A DNA stretch of 64,000 nucleotides from Episyrphus balteatus (GCF_945859705.1 NC_079134.1:33113136-33177135), one strand, 5' to 3'; counted from the first letter of the stretch, positions 35,741-48,238 are shown. Numbers and translations are program-made. The notes: generated by a model not told the origin, from the letters alone.

Positions 35741-36299
35741 TATACTTTTCTAATAGATTTTAATATTTTTAATTCAAATCCAAATATAAAAAATCTATGA
35801 CGGGTTTCTACCCACTTTGTAATCTTTGCAAATAAAAAGCCAGTTATTAATAACGTATATTGATTTTTCATCTTTTCTATAAAAATATTTTCGCAATATC
35901 TAATAAATGACTAATGACTTCCTTACGTAAACACCTATAGGAGCCTTATACAATTAACCATGACTTTTTATCCCAATTAATCAACAACCTGATAAAGAAC
36001 CGCATACAAATTATGTTCAATTCAAAAGATGATTAGAGAGAGATTTCAATTTCCCAATAATAAAATAATAACCTCTGCAGAGTGATATCCATAGAAAAAA
36101 ACTAAAAATTATTTCGAAACTTACCGATTAATGATTTCATTGTTAATCGAAACCTAACCATGACCCCATTGCTAAATGGTTAAACAAAATATAGTTAAAT
36201 TAGCCAAAAACAACAACAAGTAGAAATAGTAGAGAAATCTAATTCGGTTCGGACCACTTATTCCTGCTATCAGTCTCCCGCAATCAGTAAACAGAGAGT
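35741..36299. other. Interval with no gene seen
   Basis: A+T-rich and repeat-poor, leading into the GC-richer stretch at 36300. No features supported. Confidence 0.4.
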
Positions 36300-37020
36300 T
36301 TATTGTCTAACCGCTGGGCACTCTTGACTTCAAAACTCCTCCAATATACTAAGCTGCTGCCGCACTAGCTAGCTTTACAAAGTCTTAAAGCTGGCTGCCA
36401 ATGAACATAACCTAGTTTGAGCAATTTATCGAAATTATGACCAATATATATCTTTCTGATAAAATTATTGCGGTGGTGGCGGTGGTAGTGACTATGGCGG
36501 CTCCAACACACAAAAAACCAACCAAACAAAGTCGCGCGCACTTTGCGTTTGCAATTGGATTTACGTTACATTTTATTGTTCCCTAACGCGGAGGATGATA
36601 GGCGATCTTGTAACAGTTCCATCACAGAGAGTATACAAGCAGCCAACGGACAACTGACGAAGACAACGCCGACTAACAAACAAATGGATGGACAACTAGA
36701 TACTTCAAATCGAAACAAATTTCACAAAAATTTCCTTCAATATTGTTAACAAACAACCCGAAAACATGACAGCGAAGACAATCATGACGATGACGACGAC
36801 GACGAGTTGCAGATGATGCCTTCGTTCAAAACGTCTAACAACAACGCAAAACAACTTTAGCAACACCGACGCGACGCGACGCCACCGGCTTTACTGCTCT
36901 GCATCTGCACCCTAGTATGCGCTATCTCAATCTTTCATTCATTGCGTGTGCTTTGTCAGTTTTTGGCGATCTCTCATCATCATTATCATCGCAGTCGTCG
37001 TCATCATCATCCGGATTTAA
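36300..37020. promoter_or_regulatory. GC-richer, trinucleotide-rich host-like stretch, possible promoter or 5' UTR
   Basis: Contains GGTGGCGGTGGTAGTGAC, AGTCGCGCGCACTTTGCG, CGATGACGACGACGACGAG, GCGACGCGACGCCACCGG and CGCAGTCGTCGTCATC. These GAC/TCG/CAT-type trinucleotide runs and CpGs contrast with the A+T-rich flanks and resemble 5' regions of large dipteran developmental or neural genes. No open frame is convincing (68 codons at 36543-36749, no known domain). The array at 37200 follows directly. The function is inferred from composition. Confidence 0.3.
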
Positions 37021-38696
37021 ATGTAAAGCTTAAGGTTGGGATTTAGCTTTGGATGCTAGCGCCAAGTTGTTTTAGTTTTGAAATGAAATTCAAATCTACC
37101 TGTCTATAGAAACTCTAATGGTGGTTCCTACATCACAAATAACTACCTTAAGGTGGAGGAGAATTTCATAATACAAGGTTTCTGTTGTTCAAGAGTTATT
37201 TGTCATTTAGAAGGGACTGTGATACTTAAAGGAGCAATCTGTGATACATGTTTCTATTTTTACCGAGAAACACTTGACATTTACGTTATTAATAAACGCA
37301 ATCCGCAATAGTTACTTGCATAATCTTTAAAAAGCAGCCAATGATATAAATGAAATACCCTGTGATATACATACTTATCAAACCCGTGATACTTATTCAC
37401 TGTCGTATACCAGTATCATACTCACGGGAAACCCAGTGATATATAATGAAACTGCTATACGTTATACATTCCGGATAACTATTTGTATTAATATTAGCAA
37501 CCTGTGATAGTGAAGAGTGAACTAACCTGTGATATGGACTTTAAATTCCATTCAGTAATTATCGGAGCTTTTCGTGAGTTATCCGTGATAGAGTGGGTGA
37601 ATTCTAGATACTCACGGGAGAAGCTTTGTTACGGTTTTGTTTCACAGGACTTTCCATGATCAAATGAACTTGTGATTTGTATTTAAGAAACCTGTGGTAT
37701 TTACCAAAGTTTTTGTGATATATTGGGATAATCCATACAATTTCTCAAAACAAAGCATAATTCCCTTATCGATATATTATATTTAACAAAATAACCCGTA
37801 ATAATAGTTTTAGTTAGTTTTACTCTCGAAGTGACCTGGATATAAACTAGAACAATTTGTGATACTTAGTGTAACACTGTGTGATACAAATTTCAGAACC
37901 CTGCGATAGCGAACCTTCCTGCAAAAGTCAGCTAACCTGTTAAAGCGAACATACCTCTTATATGAACGGGACAGATATATAAATATTTACTGGAGCAATC
38001 TGTGATAAATATAAGAGCTATCCGTGATATATTTGTATAGCTTCAGAAAAAACCCATTTTACTTTACTTTAACTAACTTATACCACCAATCCATGACTCT
38101 AAATACATTATTAAGCAACCTGTTTTCCTTTGTAAGGCAAACCGTAATGTTAAATGGAATAAGTTGTGATACTTATCGAAGTAACTGTGATACATAATAC
38201 TTTTAGAAATAATGTATCACATATCGTTCTTTACTTTCTATACCTACTTATTTCTGACAACAGTCAAACTGTGATATATCCTTAGAAAATCTGTGATAAA
38301 TTTAGGAACTCTAAATGATACTTATTTTGTTAAGTTGAAAGCGAATTTAACAGTGATATACACCGCAAAATCCAAAAATACTTAAAGTAACAATGCGTTA
38401 CACCTTCTTAAGCGATCCGTGATATATGACAGAGAAATGCTTGATATTTAGTGAAGAAGTCATGGTTTTTTCTGAAGCAATACGTAATAATTTCTGCAAA
38501 TTTCGTTGAGTGACCCAATAATTCGTGAGTTACTTAATGCTAGCACAATCTGTGATACATACTGGAAAACTTTGTGATACTTATTTCTGTAACCTGTGAT
38601 AACAAACTTATATGTTAAACTGAACTTATCTGTACAAAACCTATTTTACTAACAAAATAAACCTGTGATATTTATTCAAATAAGCTATAATACTTA

Positions 38697-38815
38697 GCCC
38701 TGATTTTTCAATCGTCAGTTAGACTATCAGAAGGATAAAAGTTAATATAAAAAAAACTTTTATTCCTAGGAATGAGCTCTATCTGAGGTTTATCTAACTA
38801 TTGAAAAATTGGCCC
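38697..38815. mobile_element. 119-bp MITE with TTA duplication (PIF/Harbinger-like)
   Basis: TTA lies at 38694-38696 and 38816-38818. The ends read GCCCTGATTTTTCAAT and, inverted, GGGCCAATTTTTCAAT, with further pairing around GATAAAAGTTAATAT and its inverse. A three-base TTA duplication is the known pattern for PIF/Harbinger elements. It sits inside the GTGATA array. Confidence 0.7.
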
Positions 38816-39450
38816 TTAATAAAGTTACTCCGATGAATAGTACCTTTCGAAATTATTATATCATATCTTAATTTACTTATTATTTTCAACGAATCAATCA
38901 GTAATAGTAGACTCTAAGTTGTGTTCTTCAAAACAAACCGGTATAAACGTATGCTAGAGCAACCTGTGATACATATGAGATCGATACGTGATACTTATTT
39001 TATCGAACGGTGACAACGAACTGTCCTTTGAAAGTGAATACATATATCCGTGATATATACCGAAACAATCCATTGCAACCATCCATCTTAATGTACAAAA
39101 CATTCCGTGATAATTAATAGAAAAATCTGTGATATTAAATGTGAAAACCTTTAAAGCTTAAAGCAGGAGCCTTTTATACATTCTATTTCTAGTAACCACA
39201 TTAATCCATTATTTTTTATGAAGTAATACGTGATACTTCTTGTAACCTTAACAAAAATACTTGTGATATTTACTAGAAAAAACCTGTGATATACCTACTA
39301 AAGCGATCCATGACCAAAAAAGGCTATGAAGTTGATGTCTAAAGTATCAAACCAATTTTTTCTTATCCGATCAACAAAGAATGTATACAAAACTTCGAAA
39401 ATTCACTAACTACATACGATTTCAATAGCATTTAGTGAGTTGAACCGACG

Positions 39451-40821
39451 CACAGTGTGGCCAATGGTATCAAAAGCTGGCAAAAATAGCTATTTTCAAA
39501 TTGTACCGAACTGCCAAATACAAATTTACTTTAATAAAGGGATTAATAAGCTACACAAAACCGGTTTTTATTCCACGGTTTAAGTCTAACGCGGTGAGTA
39601 ACTACACTTTAAAATGTCGCCATTGACGAAATTATTCGTTATTTACCTTTTTCTAGCTCCCGTCTGTGTTTCAAGTTTTAAGTGCTATTTTGTTAAATCA
39701 AAAGATAAAAATTTGAAATAAATATGGAATTACAAGCAAAAGGGAAGCTTTCGATTCTCATTCCTCTTTTGAATTATGAGTGTCTAGTTTGTTTGAAAAA
39801 ATTATTCGAATTCGGTGTGTTTAAAATCATTCGTTTTTTGTGTGCGTCATACAAACTCGTTAAGAAAAAGTTCATAAAGGTGTGAAGTGGCGCTTTGTTT
39901 TTGGTGTCCCTTTATTGTAGAGAGTGTCGTCTTTCGTGTCAATTAAAAAAGTGGTGCCCATGTTTGCCCCTTTTTGAGTAAACACTATGTGAAGTCATCT
40001 AAAAATAACGATTTTTTTGTATATATTTCTCAGATTCCGAAAGAACTGACAATACAGTTCAACAGAATTTTACTTTTCTGAAGGTGTTAGAAATTCTGAA
40101 CTCGTATCCATTGTCAGAATTATTCTATTAGCCAAAACTGAAAGTGTGTACGGTTAGCATTGTGGCTAAAAACTTAAGGAAATAGTGTTGATCTACACAA
40201 TGGAGACGCAGGCGCAACTTGAGATATCTCAAACATGAAAAAAGATCGGAAAATTTGAAACGGTTCTCTGAAGAAGATGACCGCGTCAAACTATGCTTAA
40301 AGAAATTACCACACTTTTTTACCATAACCTCATAAACATTCAAAATAACGTGTTTTTTTGCATTTTATAACGGTAATATTCCAAAAAACGGAAGCTAATA
40401 GAATATTTCTTTCGTGGATTCGAGTTCAGCATCCCTAAATCTTTCAGAAAAGTATGTTTTGGTTCTTCGGACAAAAAAAGTTGAATTTTGTTGACCATTG
40501 TATTTTTTCATTAAGAAGATTTTGTTATGACTAAACCGTTGAGTCAGGTCTAAAATCTATTTTTAAGAATAATCTTATTTAAAAAAAAAAAACAGTAAAA
40601 TCTAAGTATTGAACAAATAAATAACAATTTTCTTTTTAAAACAACTTCAAAGTTAAAGGTAACAGATACTTATGTCCTTATAATGTGCGTTTTTGATAAT
40701 TTTTCATAGAATCACAAAAGTTGTCTCAGTTTTGCGCTAATATAGTATTTTTAACCATAACAAACTTAGAAACGAAGAAAAATAATTTTTGCCAACTTTT
40801 CCTACCATCGGCCACACTGTG
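39451..40821. mobile_element. Transib-type non-autonomous element with CGACG TSD
   Basis: The left end reads CACAGTGTGGCCAATGGTA. The right end is its inverse, TACCATCGGCCACACTGTG. The pairing extends about 40 bp (AAAAGCTGGCAAAAAT against ATTTTTGCCAACTTTT). CGACG is present directly outside both ends (39446-39450 and 40822-40826). Transib elements are defined by CACWRTG termini and 5-bp GC-rich duplications. Their transposase is the relative of RAG1, and CACAGTG equals the RAG heptamer. No transposase frame is present here. It splits the GTGATA array and carries a nested R3 copy. Confidence 0.88.
40045..40505. mobile_element. Diverged R3 palindromic MITE nested in the Transib element
   Basis: The left end ACAATACAGTTCAACAG and the right end TTGTTGACCATTGTATT approximate the R3 termini. 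Inside are TTACTTTTCTGAAGG, ATAACGGTAATATTCC and GGATTCGAGTTCAGCAT in the R3 order. It is shorter and more diverged than the two full copies. Confidence 0.6.
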
Positions 40822-41460
40822 CGACGTTTTGATGCTTACGTGACATAGAAATACCCTGTGATATATTTTGGAGCATTGAATCAGACATATTGGAGCAATT
40901 CGTGATTAATACCTGATATGTTCATAATATGGTATCATTTAAACTATTGAGAGCAATCCTTGAAAAGTCGTTATACTTTCCGTGGCCACTTAAAATATTA
41001 AAAACAAATTACCGGGTCACACCATGTTACTTATGAGTGTTAGTTGTGATATACTGAACAATCTTTCATGTACCCTAGCCAACTTATGATATTTACCGAA
41101 ACAATCCGTGATAGCTGAAGGATTGCGGAAAGATTCCCCTTTTAATAGTGCATGATATGAGTATGGTGATGGTAAGAGTAGTCGTGATATACAGAGAGCA
41201 ATCTGTGATACTCAATAACGAAATATATGATTTTGTGATACCTGTTTCATCAACTCGAGATAATTACCGGAGTACTCTTGATACTAAAAAACCTGCGATA
41301 CTTTGTGGAGAATTCCGTGATACTTTCACTGCAATCTGTGACACTTAATCAGGTTATCATTGATACTATGTAAAAAGCACATGTGATATATACCCTAATA
41401 ACACGTGATATCCTTTATACTGTCCTTAGCCATCTGTGATATAAAAACATTCTAGTTGAA

Positions 41461-42654
41461 ATAATAAAAGTTTTCCTGGTGAAATTCACCCTTAAATCAA
41501 GGCTTTTTTTTTGCTCCTAAATAGCTTTCATAATGCTTATTTGCATGGCAAGGAAGAAGGTTGGTTTTGGATATTTGTATAAAGATTCCTAGAGTTGGTT
41601 ACGGAGATGATGCTGCTGCTGCCGCTACTACTACTTCTGGCATCCGCGTCGCGTATTCAAAGTCTTTTGGTTGTCCAGCATAGTGAAATGCGATACAAAA
41701 TTGTGTACGCCAAAGATGTACACAAATAAAAGTCGTTGTTTATAGATTTGTTGTTGTTCCTTTTTTTTTTGTCTTCCTTTTAAATATTATTTTTCCTTAT
41801 TTTGTAGCATTTGAACAGGAAAAGCGCGGGGCATCTCAACATAGTATATAACCCAAACAGACAAAATGAGAGAGATCTCTTAAATTTGGATTAAACTCGT
41901 GAGAAAAAGTTCCCAACTACACCTTGGAATCGTGACGAACCATCAAAAGATTGTCATTATCTCTGCACAATAATTTGTGTATTTTTGCTCTTTATCTGTG
42001 ATTATGGTTTTTTTTTCTTCTTCTGCCGTCTTCCTTTAGACTTTTGAAGATATCTTCTATAAAATTTTTAGAGTCTTATCCGTGTCTCATCGCTTTGACT
42101 CAGTGACTGACTGACTGAGTGACTGACTGTCTATGGAATAGAATAGCTAGTTTAGATTAATGGAGATCTAGTTACAATTGTTATTATATGAAGAGAAGAT
42201 GATGGTGTACCTTAACGCGAGGCAGCAATGGTATTATAATGGTAGTAATCGTAGTCATATTAAGTTATTCAATTTTCAGGTTGTACGGAAATATTAGGGT
42301 TAAAGATGGACTTTAATGGGGCTTTGTGTAATGAAGGTGAATTGTTGGCAGTGTTACACTGGAGAATTGCTTGGAAGATTTACTTTACACAAAAGAAGGG
42401 ATTTCTGCAATTGAAAAAAAAAACTGTTATAAAATGTACACCCCTTCAAGTAAAGTGGGAGCTTAAAAGCTTTCTGAGATATGAGGTTGGTAGAAATTTC
42501 TTTCAAAATATTGAAATTTTTAAGGACCTATGCAATAATCCCAGAAATCTCGATTTTTATAGACTAACTATACAACGAATATCCCTAGGCGGACTGCAGA
42601 AATGTACGTCTTTTTTTAAAATTAGAACTATTAGACTCTAAGTAAAAAGGTATA
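41461..42654. other. Interval with no gene seen
   Basis: Moderately complex DNA. A GATGATGCTGCTGCTGCC tract lies near 41607 and a GACTGA microsatellite near 42101-42130. A 111-codon frame at 42306-42641 has no domain or splice support, and I do not call it. Confidence 0.4.
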
Positions 42655-43109
42655 CACAGAGAAAAATATGACCACCTAAAAGCTAACAGATTGCCTTATT
42701 GTTTTACTGCCCATATATTTTATAAGGAAATCTTATTAAAAGCAACGATTAATAAGGTTTTTCTATAAGGATTTCTTATTATTTTTATAAAGAAAATCTT
42801 ATTAAAATTTAAGTGAAAAGTTCATTTTATTTTTCATCTTGGCAATAGAACAAAAATCGCGATCAATATATTCATAGCAGGTTGGTTCAGGTGGTAAGGG
42901 GAGCGACTAATGATTTGAAGTCTCCAGTTCGATTCCCGGTCTCGTTGTCGTTTTTTTTTTTTTTTTTTTTTGTATTCTTTTCAAAGCCCTACAAGTGCAG
43001 ATTTTAAAACAATGAGGAAAACCCGATTGTTTTAATAAGGTTTTCTTCTTGGATGAAAATGAAATCTTATTGTTTTTAATCTATTTTATGTGGTCTTTTT
43101 TTCTCTGTG
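42655..43109. mobile_element. TA-flanked MITE carrying a tRNA-like module
   Basis: The ends are CACAGAGAAAAATATGACC and, inverted, CACAGAGAAAAAAAGACC, with TA on both sides (42653-42654, 43110-43111). TAAGGAAATCTTATTAAAA-type segments repeat in both halves. TA duplications suggest a Tc1/mariner-related MITE. The centre (42873-42972) is unrelated to the ends and looks like a tRNA-derived sequence with a T run. Confidence 0.75.
42873..42950 (+). ncRNA. tRNA-like Pol III promoter module (tRNA relic or SINE head)
   Basis: An A-box-like TGGTTCAGGTGG (42883-42894) and a B-box-like AGTTCGATTCC (42926-42936) stand 31 bases apart and are followed by a run of 22 T at 42951-42972, a Pol III-type stop. 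GACT...AGTC could form part of an anticodon-like stem. No 7-bp acceptor stem pairs (the 3' side TCTCGTT has no partner), so it is not a functional tRNA. It could be a SINE head captured by the MITE. Confidence 0.55.
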
Positions 43110-46100
43110 TAGATCCGATTTTTATATTGAGTACCTATTAAGTTTTCGAAATTGTAAGGGATAATACTGATCGATTGCTATTATCAAAATGATTGTTCTT
43201 CTTCATAAGATTTAGCTATGTGCTAACGCAGCCAAGTCAAATAAATTCGAACGCACGCTGGATATGCAATGCTAAACAAACGAGCTCATATTAGCATCAA
43301 CTATTTTCGAAAATCGTTGCATACTTTTCGGACATTTTCGACGACTTAAAAAACTGGACTCACTTCTTATTCTACATTCAAAGATTGTGTTTCACTTAAT
43401 CAAACAACTCGCTTTAGTCAAACCGATTTTTGATATAATTATAGTAATATAGACGCCCTAAAGAGCTTTTGGGTCAAGGTTTACTAGGCTACTCGCCGGA
43501 CCACGTCTAAATTGCTAAGGAGTAAAAGTCAAAATATATATATCTTAACCGTTATCCAGCTACAGACTTTGCAGTGGTTCATCATTTATTTGAATATAAC
43601 GGTTTCGAATGATCCTGGGAAAAAAGGTGTCAGGCAATAAATGCAGCAAATTATATTTCTCATATTTTATGTAGAGGCAACCTTGGTGCTTGATATACCA
43701 TTTGATATGCATATTGCATATGCCATTTAATTTCTTGCATAAAAAGAAATTTTTAGAAAAACAAAATTAGAAAATCGTTAAGCCGGGTTTTGAAAAAAAA
43801 AAATATATTTGGTATTCACAAACTTTACTTTCGAAACAAACTTTACTTTTGAAACAATATTTGGTGTGCAATTTTTAAGAAAATATTAATCAACACTTAA
43901 AAACAAAATGATTTTTCAAAAAAAGCTTTCTTTTTTTAATCCAAAAATGTGTTTTTTTTTTATTTTTTTTAATGTTTTAATATTAGAGTTTAAAATTAGA
44001 GCCGATTTGAAAAAAAAAATTATACAAGCCATTTAAGTGCTTTTGTTTAAAAATTCAGGATTAAAAAACAACAGTCCAAGCTAGATTCCGTTATTAACAG
44101 CCGAATATATACATACATTATACAAAAAAAAATTTAATCAAAATCGTTAAAGCCGTTTAAAAAAAAAAGCTCTACGGTCGAAATTGCCAGAAGTAAGCTT
44201 GAAGTGAAACTCTCTTTTTTGAATTTTTTTTTCCTGAATATTCAAGACTTTTTTTGAAAAAAAAAAAATTTTAAATGGAAAGGCAAAAATTTGGAGGAAA
44301 ACAAAACCGATTTCGCCTAGTCCCCATATTATCGTAAATTGAATATTTAAAAGTTATTCCACGCTTTAAAAGTTGTTCCTAACAATTTTTTTGACCTCTA
44401 AGTTCAATATTTCGGAAGTTAGGGGTCGAAAACAAAAAAAAAAAATCATTTCTTTGTATTTTTTTTAAATGTTGTTATAATTGTTCCAAAAAATTGAGGT
44501 CGTAAATTTAAAGATATCGCTTTCAATTTTTTTTTAATTCGAATATTAAACTATAAATATACATAATTATTGTGAATGAATTGCAGTAAAAGTGTCAAAT
44601 CGAAAATTTGCAAAAATCACCATGGACTACTCTTTTTCGAAAAGAAAAATACCAAAAGTTGTGCCAAAGTGAAACATTTAAATCTTTTAAGCCAAACTAA
44701 AAATGGCTAAAAAAGAAAACAAAGAACTAGAGATGTATTAAAAAAATATTATTTTGGTAAACTCTCATTCCATTTTTGTCCCCTTTTTGAAAATTTTAAA
44801 AGGTACCTAAATAAAACAGATTGATCTCCTGTTTCTCTAAGTAAAACATATTTAAATCTTATCTGTTTCAAATTTATTTCACTTTGTATGCGAAAATCAT
44901 GTTAGAGCAGGCGGTTAAAGAATGCTTCCTTGGATGAGTTGTCTTTTTCCTTATTCAGCAAATACACACACCAGCCTCATGAAAGCCCATTATTTTCTAC
45001 CTTAGTCTTTTCCTTATCACTAGGTGGCTGATATCAAAAAATTCCATCCTCCGTGTACCTTCTCCATTCCAATCCCATTTTCCTGGATGGTGTTATATTT
45101 CTTATAGATTCAGATTCTCTGCCAGTATTATTTCCTACGTGGCTTCTTGGCTGAAGTAGCTCTCAGGATTGCACAATCCTGTGGTTTTGAATAGAACGCT
45201 ATTATTCCTCTTATCATTTATTCAGGAAAAAAAAGAATCCTTATCTCTCTAGTCTCAATTCCCTCCAAAAAAATAAAACTGGGACACTCTCTTTGTGTTA
45301 GTGGGTGGCTTCCCTATAGATTCCTCTTTAAAAAGAAAAAAGAACCCTATCCCCAAATGAATAATGATGCCACCTACATCTTTCTGAAAACCCAGTGGAG
45401 CACTGATAAGAAGTCGATAGAGAACCCCTGGATCGGTGGGTACACCATGATAATATAGAGAATATTTATAACGATGACGCATTTTGTTCGCAAAAGCTCT
45501 AAATCTGCACCTACACGAAACAGGTCAATACTCTTCTCCCCCAACAGATTATTTTTCTCTCACGACCAAGGACGTCCTATTTATCCAGTTTGGTTTATAT
45601 TTGTTTTTGTACAACAAGGAACACATCACTACCCCAGAATTTCTTATCACTTCTTCTCAATGCGCAGCATCCATTTTCATTCATTTCTTTGTTGTAGTTT
45701 ATTTTTTCTCAGCATCCTGTGATTTTTTCTTTTCAAACAAAAAAAAAATCCTTTCTCCTGAAATCTGTTATCCTGGTAAAATTCAAAATAAAAATCTCTC
45801 TAAATCGCTTTTTAATAGTGGGTGTTCGCTTTAAGCGCATATCTCACGAAACCGTTTTGTTGTTCATTATAACTGGATTATCCTCAATTCAAAGGAGAGA
45901 TAACAAAAGGACCTCTTTTGTGTGTATGAATAACTATAGCAACCAGGAAAATACTACTAACAGGTTCAGGTCAGGTCCATTAGATAAAAGGAATGTTAAT
46001 GGTTCTTTTACCCGGATACAAGGATTGTCTCTTCTTGTTTCTCTCTCACTCTCTCTCAGTCTCTTTAAATGCTCTCTATCATCAGCGAAAGAATGAATTA

Positions 46101-46455
46101 AATTAGATATCAGCGGAATAGGTTAAAAATTTGTGAATTTTGGCGCCTCTGAGTACCAGGCTTCCATGAAAATTAACAAGCCAACTGGCATTCCAGGCAA
46201 GCGGCAAATGATGTCCTGTTTTCGTTGTGTTCATCATTTTATCAACACACACAGGACAGAGATATGCGCAGTTGAACTCTCTTATCTAGTATACAAAAAA
46301 AATGTGTCCTTTTTGAATGAACGAATCGAGAGAGCGGTAACTTCGAATATACAAAGAATTTTCCAAGCGGAACGAGACAAGGACATTCAACCCTGAGCAC
46401 TGTGAACAACCCCTTAAAAATAGACAACAAGAAATTTGGGGTTGCTGCACAGATA
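43110..46455. other. Long interval with no supported gene
   Basis: 43740-44900 is homopolymer-rich and shares short phrases such as AAAATCGTTAAAGCCG with R2. 44900-46400 is more complex and pyrimidine-rich, with a CT-rich tract near 46030-46065 and several overlapping plus-strand frames (45474-46396). None shows a domain, a conserved motif or a consistent splice pattern. It may be host non-coding DNA. Confidence 0.4.
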
Positions 46456-48238
46456 CATAGCCGTATTTAGGGGGGGGGGGGTTGGGTGTTTAACCCCCCC
46501 CCCGAAATTTTTTTCAGAAAATCAAAAGAAACGTATATTATAAACATATACAAGTCTAATATGTACAGCACTAAATGATTTGTTTTTGTATTTTAGTGAT
46601 TTGATTACCTATATGAAAATCTCCCTTAAAATCACTACCAATTTTGCATCGTTGCAGAAGCTGTCGATGAAGTTTGTATAAAGGAAAACAAAAATTGTTT
46701 GGTCCATTACAAAGAGTTTTTATCTCTTTGACCATTTCCTTAAGCACTATGTTAACACCTTAAAATGCTCTTTTAAGAACCCTTTAAATACCACAAGTAC
46801 TTATTGCTTATTACCCACTTTTGTTCTATGTTAACCTTAAATCCAGTATGTAAGCGAAAATAAATGTATCGATTTATTCAGAGACTGAAGTACCTACCAA
46901 CGCTAGGAAATAACCTCGAAAACTGGTAAAAAGCGGGATTTTCGATTTTCTAACGGGAATATCTCAAAAACGCGATGTGATAGAATTTTTCTGAGTTCGG
47001 ATTCGAGCTCAGCATATAAAAAACCTTTAGAAAAGTATATCTTGGTTTCTGTAACAAAAACCTTGTTGGCCATACTCAAAATAAAAAAAACGCGATTATA
47101 CTTTTGCAATGGAAGAAAAACTTGTTTTTATTTCTAAAAATTATAAGAGAAAGTAACGGGACATTTTGTTCTTCTCAATATTCTTGTTTTTTTATCCCCT
47201 TTAATAAATAGTAGGGTGTCGCTGCATATCGGTTTTATATAAATAGCATTTTTATATGGTGCGAAAATCGAAAAAATATTCTGAAAGGTTCTGAAAGGGT
47301 ACAAAACTTGAATAACATGGAAAAATTACCTCATAAAAAAGTCGGATTTCTTAAGAAAAAAAAATGTATCTCGGTTATTTATGGAATATTCCCAACAATG
47401 TTATACCATTTTGAAAAGAGAATTGAACACACCAACTTTGTAGTGCATTTTTTTTACACTACGGCTCATTGAATTAGAGTCATGTAAAAATTTTTTGTAC
47501 TAAGTTGGGTAAAAAGTAATATTTTCTTTAAAACTGATACAGCTGAGTTAAAATTTTTGAATGCATTTGATAGCAGGGTTATTCAAGGTTCCGTAACAAA
47601 AGAAAAAAATGAGAAAAATTAAGATTTGTAGTCACGGCACATGAAAAACCGTCACAGGGTGACCATTTTTTTCGACTTTTTTTCAAATGCCCATAACTCC
47701 CAAAATATATGGCTGCGATTTTTTTAATTATTTTTCTGATAACTGTCACTACCTAACCTACCCTATCTACCGTTTTCGTTTCGACGTTAACTTTTGGGAC
47801 ACCCTGTATATTAAATTGTACGAAATAATTTTTTTTATAAAGCCTTAGAATGGTTAAAATTTGTTTCTTAAAAAAAATTTTCTTGCTCGCTAACGCTCGC
47901 AATTTATATCACCCAACTTATCACTCTTTGTACCTACAAAACTAGAGATGCCACTGAATATTCGGCCATTTTTGAATTCGTTTACCGTAAGCAGGGCTTT
48001 TTTAAACTTTTAACTCCGAATTCCTCTCCTAAAAAATACTTAAAAAGGATATTGGCAAATTTTTCGCTTCTAAACAGTTCAAATGACTATTTGATTTAGC
48101 GGGATTTAGAATCGACTGCAGTTACATATAGTTGGTACAAAGTATTGTGATTTCTAAAAACAAAATTTTGTTTGGTCTGAGCTAACACCCACCCCCCCCC
48201 CCCCCCCCCCCCGAAACGAAATCCTAGCTACGGCTATG
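46456..48238. mobile_element. TIR element with poly-G/poly-C subterminal tracts
   Basis: The left end reads CATAGCCGTATTTAGG followed by a long G run, then a C run at 46494-46503. The right end is inverted: a run of more than 20 C, then CGAAACGAAATCCTAGC and TACGGCTATG. CTGCACAGATA precedes the left end (46445-46455) and reappears just after the N gap (48441-48451), fitting a target duplication of about 8-9 bases. The interior holds an R3-like phrase at 46908-47070 and no transposase. hAT is possible from the duplication length but not shown. Confidence 0.65.

Larger units (their letters stand above)
37200..41460 (+). repeat. Decayed one-stranded tandem array of a ~22-bp CTGTGATAC unit
   Basis: GTGATA recurs about 45 times on the plus strand, usually as (C/T)(T/C)GTGATA(C/T). 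Examples start at 37219, 37241, 38166, 38187, 38271, 38293, 38552, 38573, 38596, 39263, 39286, 41184, 41204 and 41317. Close neighbours are 20-23 bases apart, pointing to an original unit near GAGCAATCTGTGATACTTA plus about 3 bases. The complementary TATCAC is rare, so the array keeps one orientation. It resumes directly after the Transib element and on both sides of a small MITE. It is read as an old minisatellite worn down to its best-preserved core. A binding-site cluster is the alternative. Confidence 0.8.

Noticed and set aside
34112..35800. Four 80-92-residue frames repeated at 34112, 34122, 35494 and 35531, and again at 4764-5027
   Set aside because: They are the same segment of a non-coding inverted repeat. 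Two overlapping frames are kept in all copies, with no domain or codon bias.
39451..40821. hAT assignment from CAGTGTGG ends
   Set aside because: An 8-bp duplication is absent when CAGTG is taken as the end. Taking CACAGTG gives a perfect 5-bp CGACG duplication, which fits Transib.
37200..41460. Interpretation of the GTGATA array as classic GATA-factor sites
   Set aside because: The GATA consensus is WGATAR, but here the base after GATA is mostly C or T. The regular ~22-bp spacing also favours a tandem-repeat origin.
42873..42950. Functional tRNA gene
   Set aside because: A- and B-box-like sequences are present, but the acceptor stem does not pair and the T-stem is mismatched.
45474..46396. 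Chain of overlapping plus-strand frames in a pyrimidine-rich region
   Set aside because: Frames overlap in different registers, with no shared splice sites, motifs or signal of selection visible by eye.
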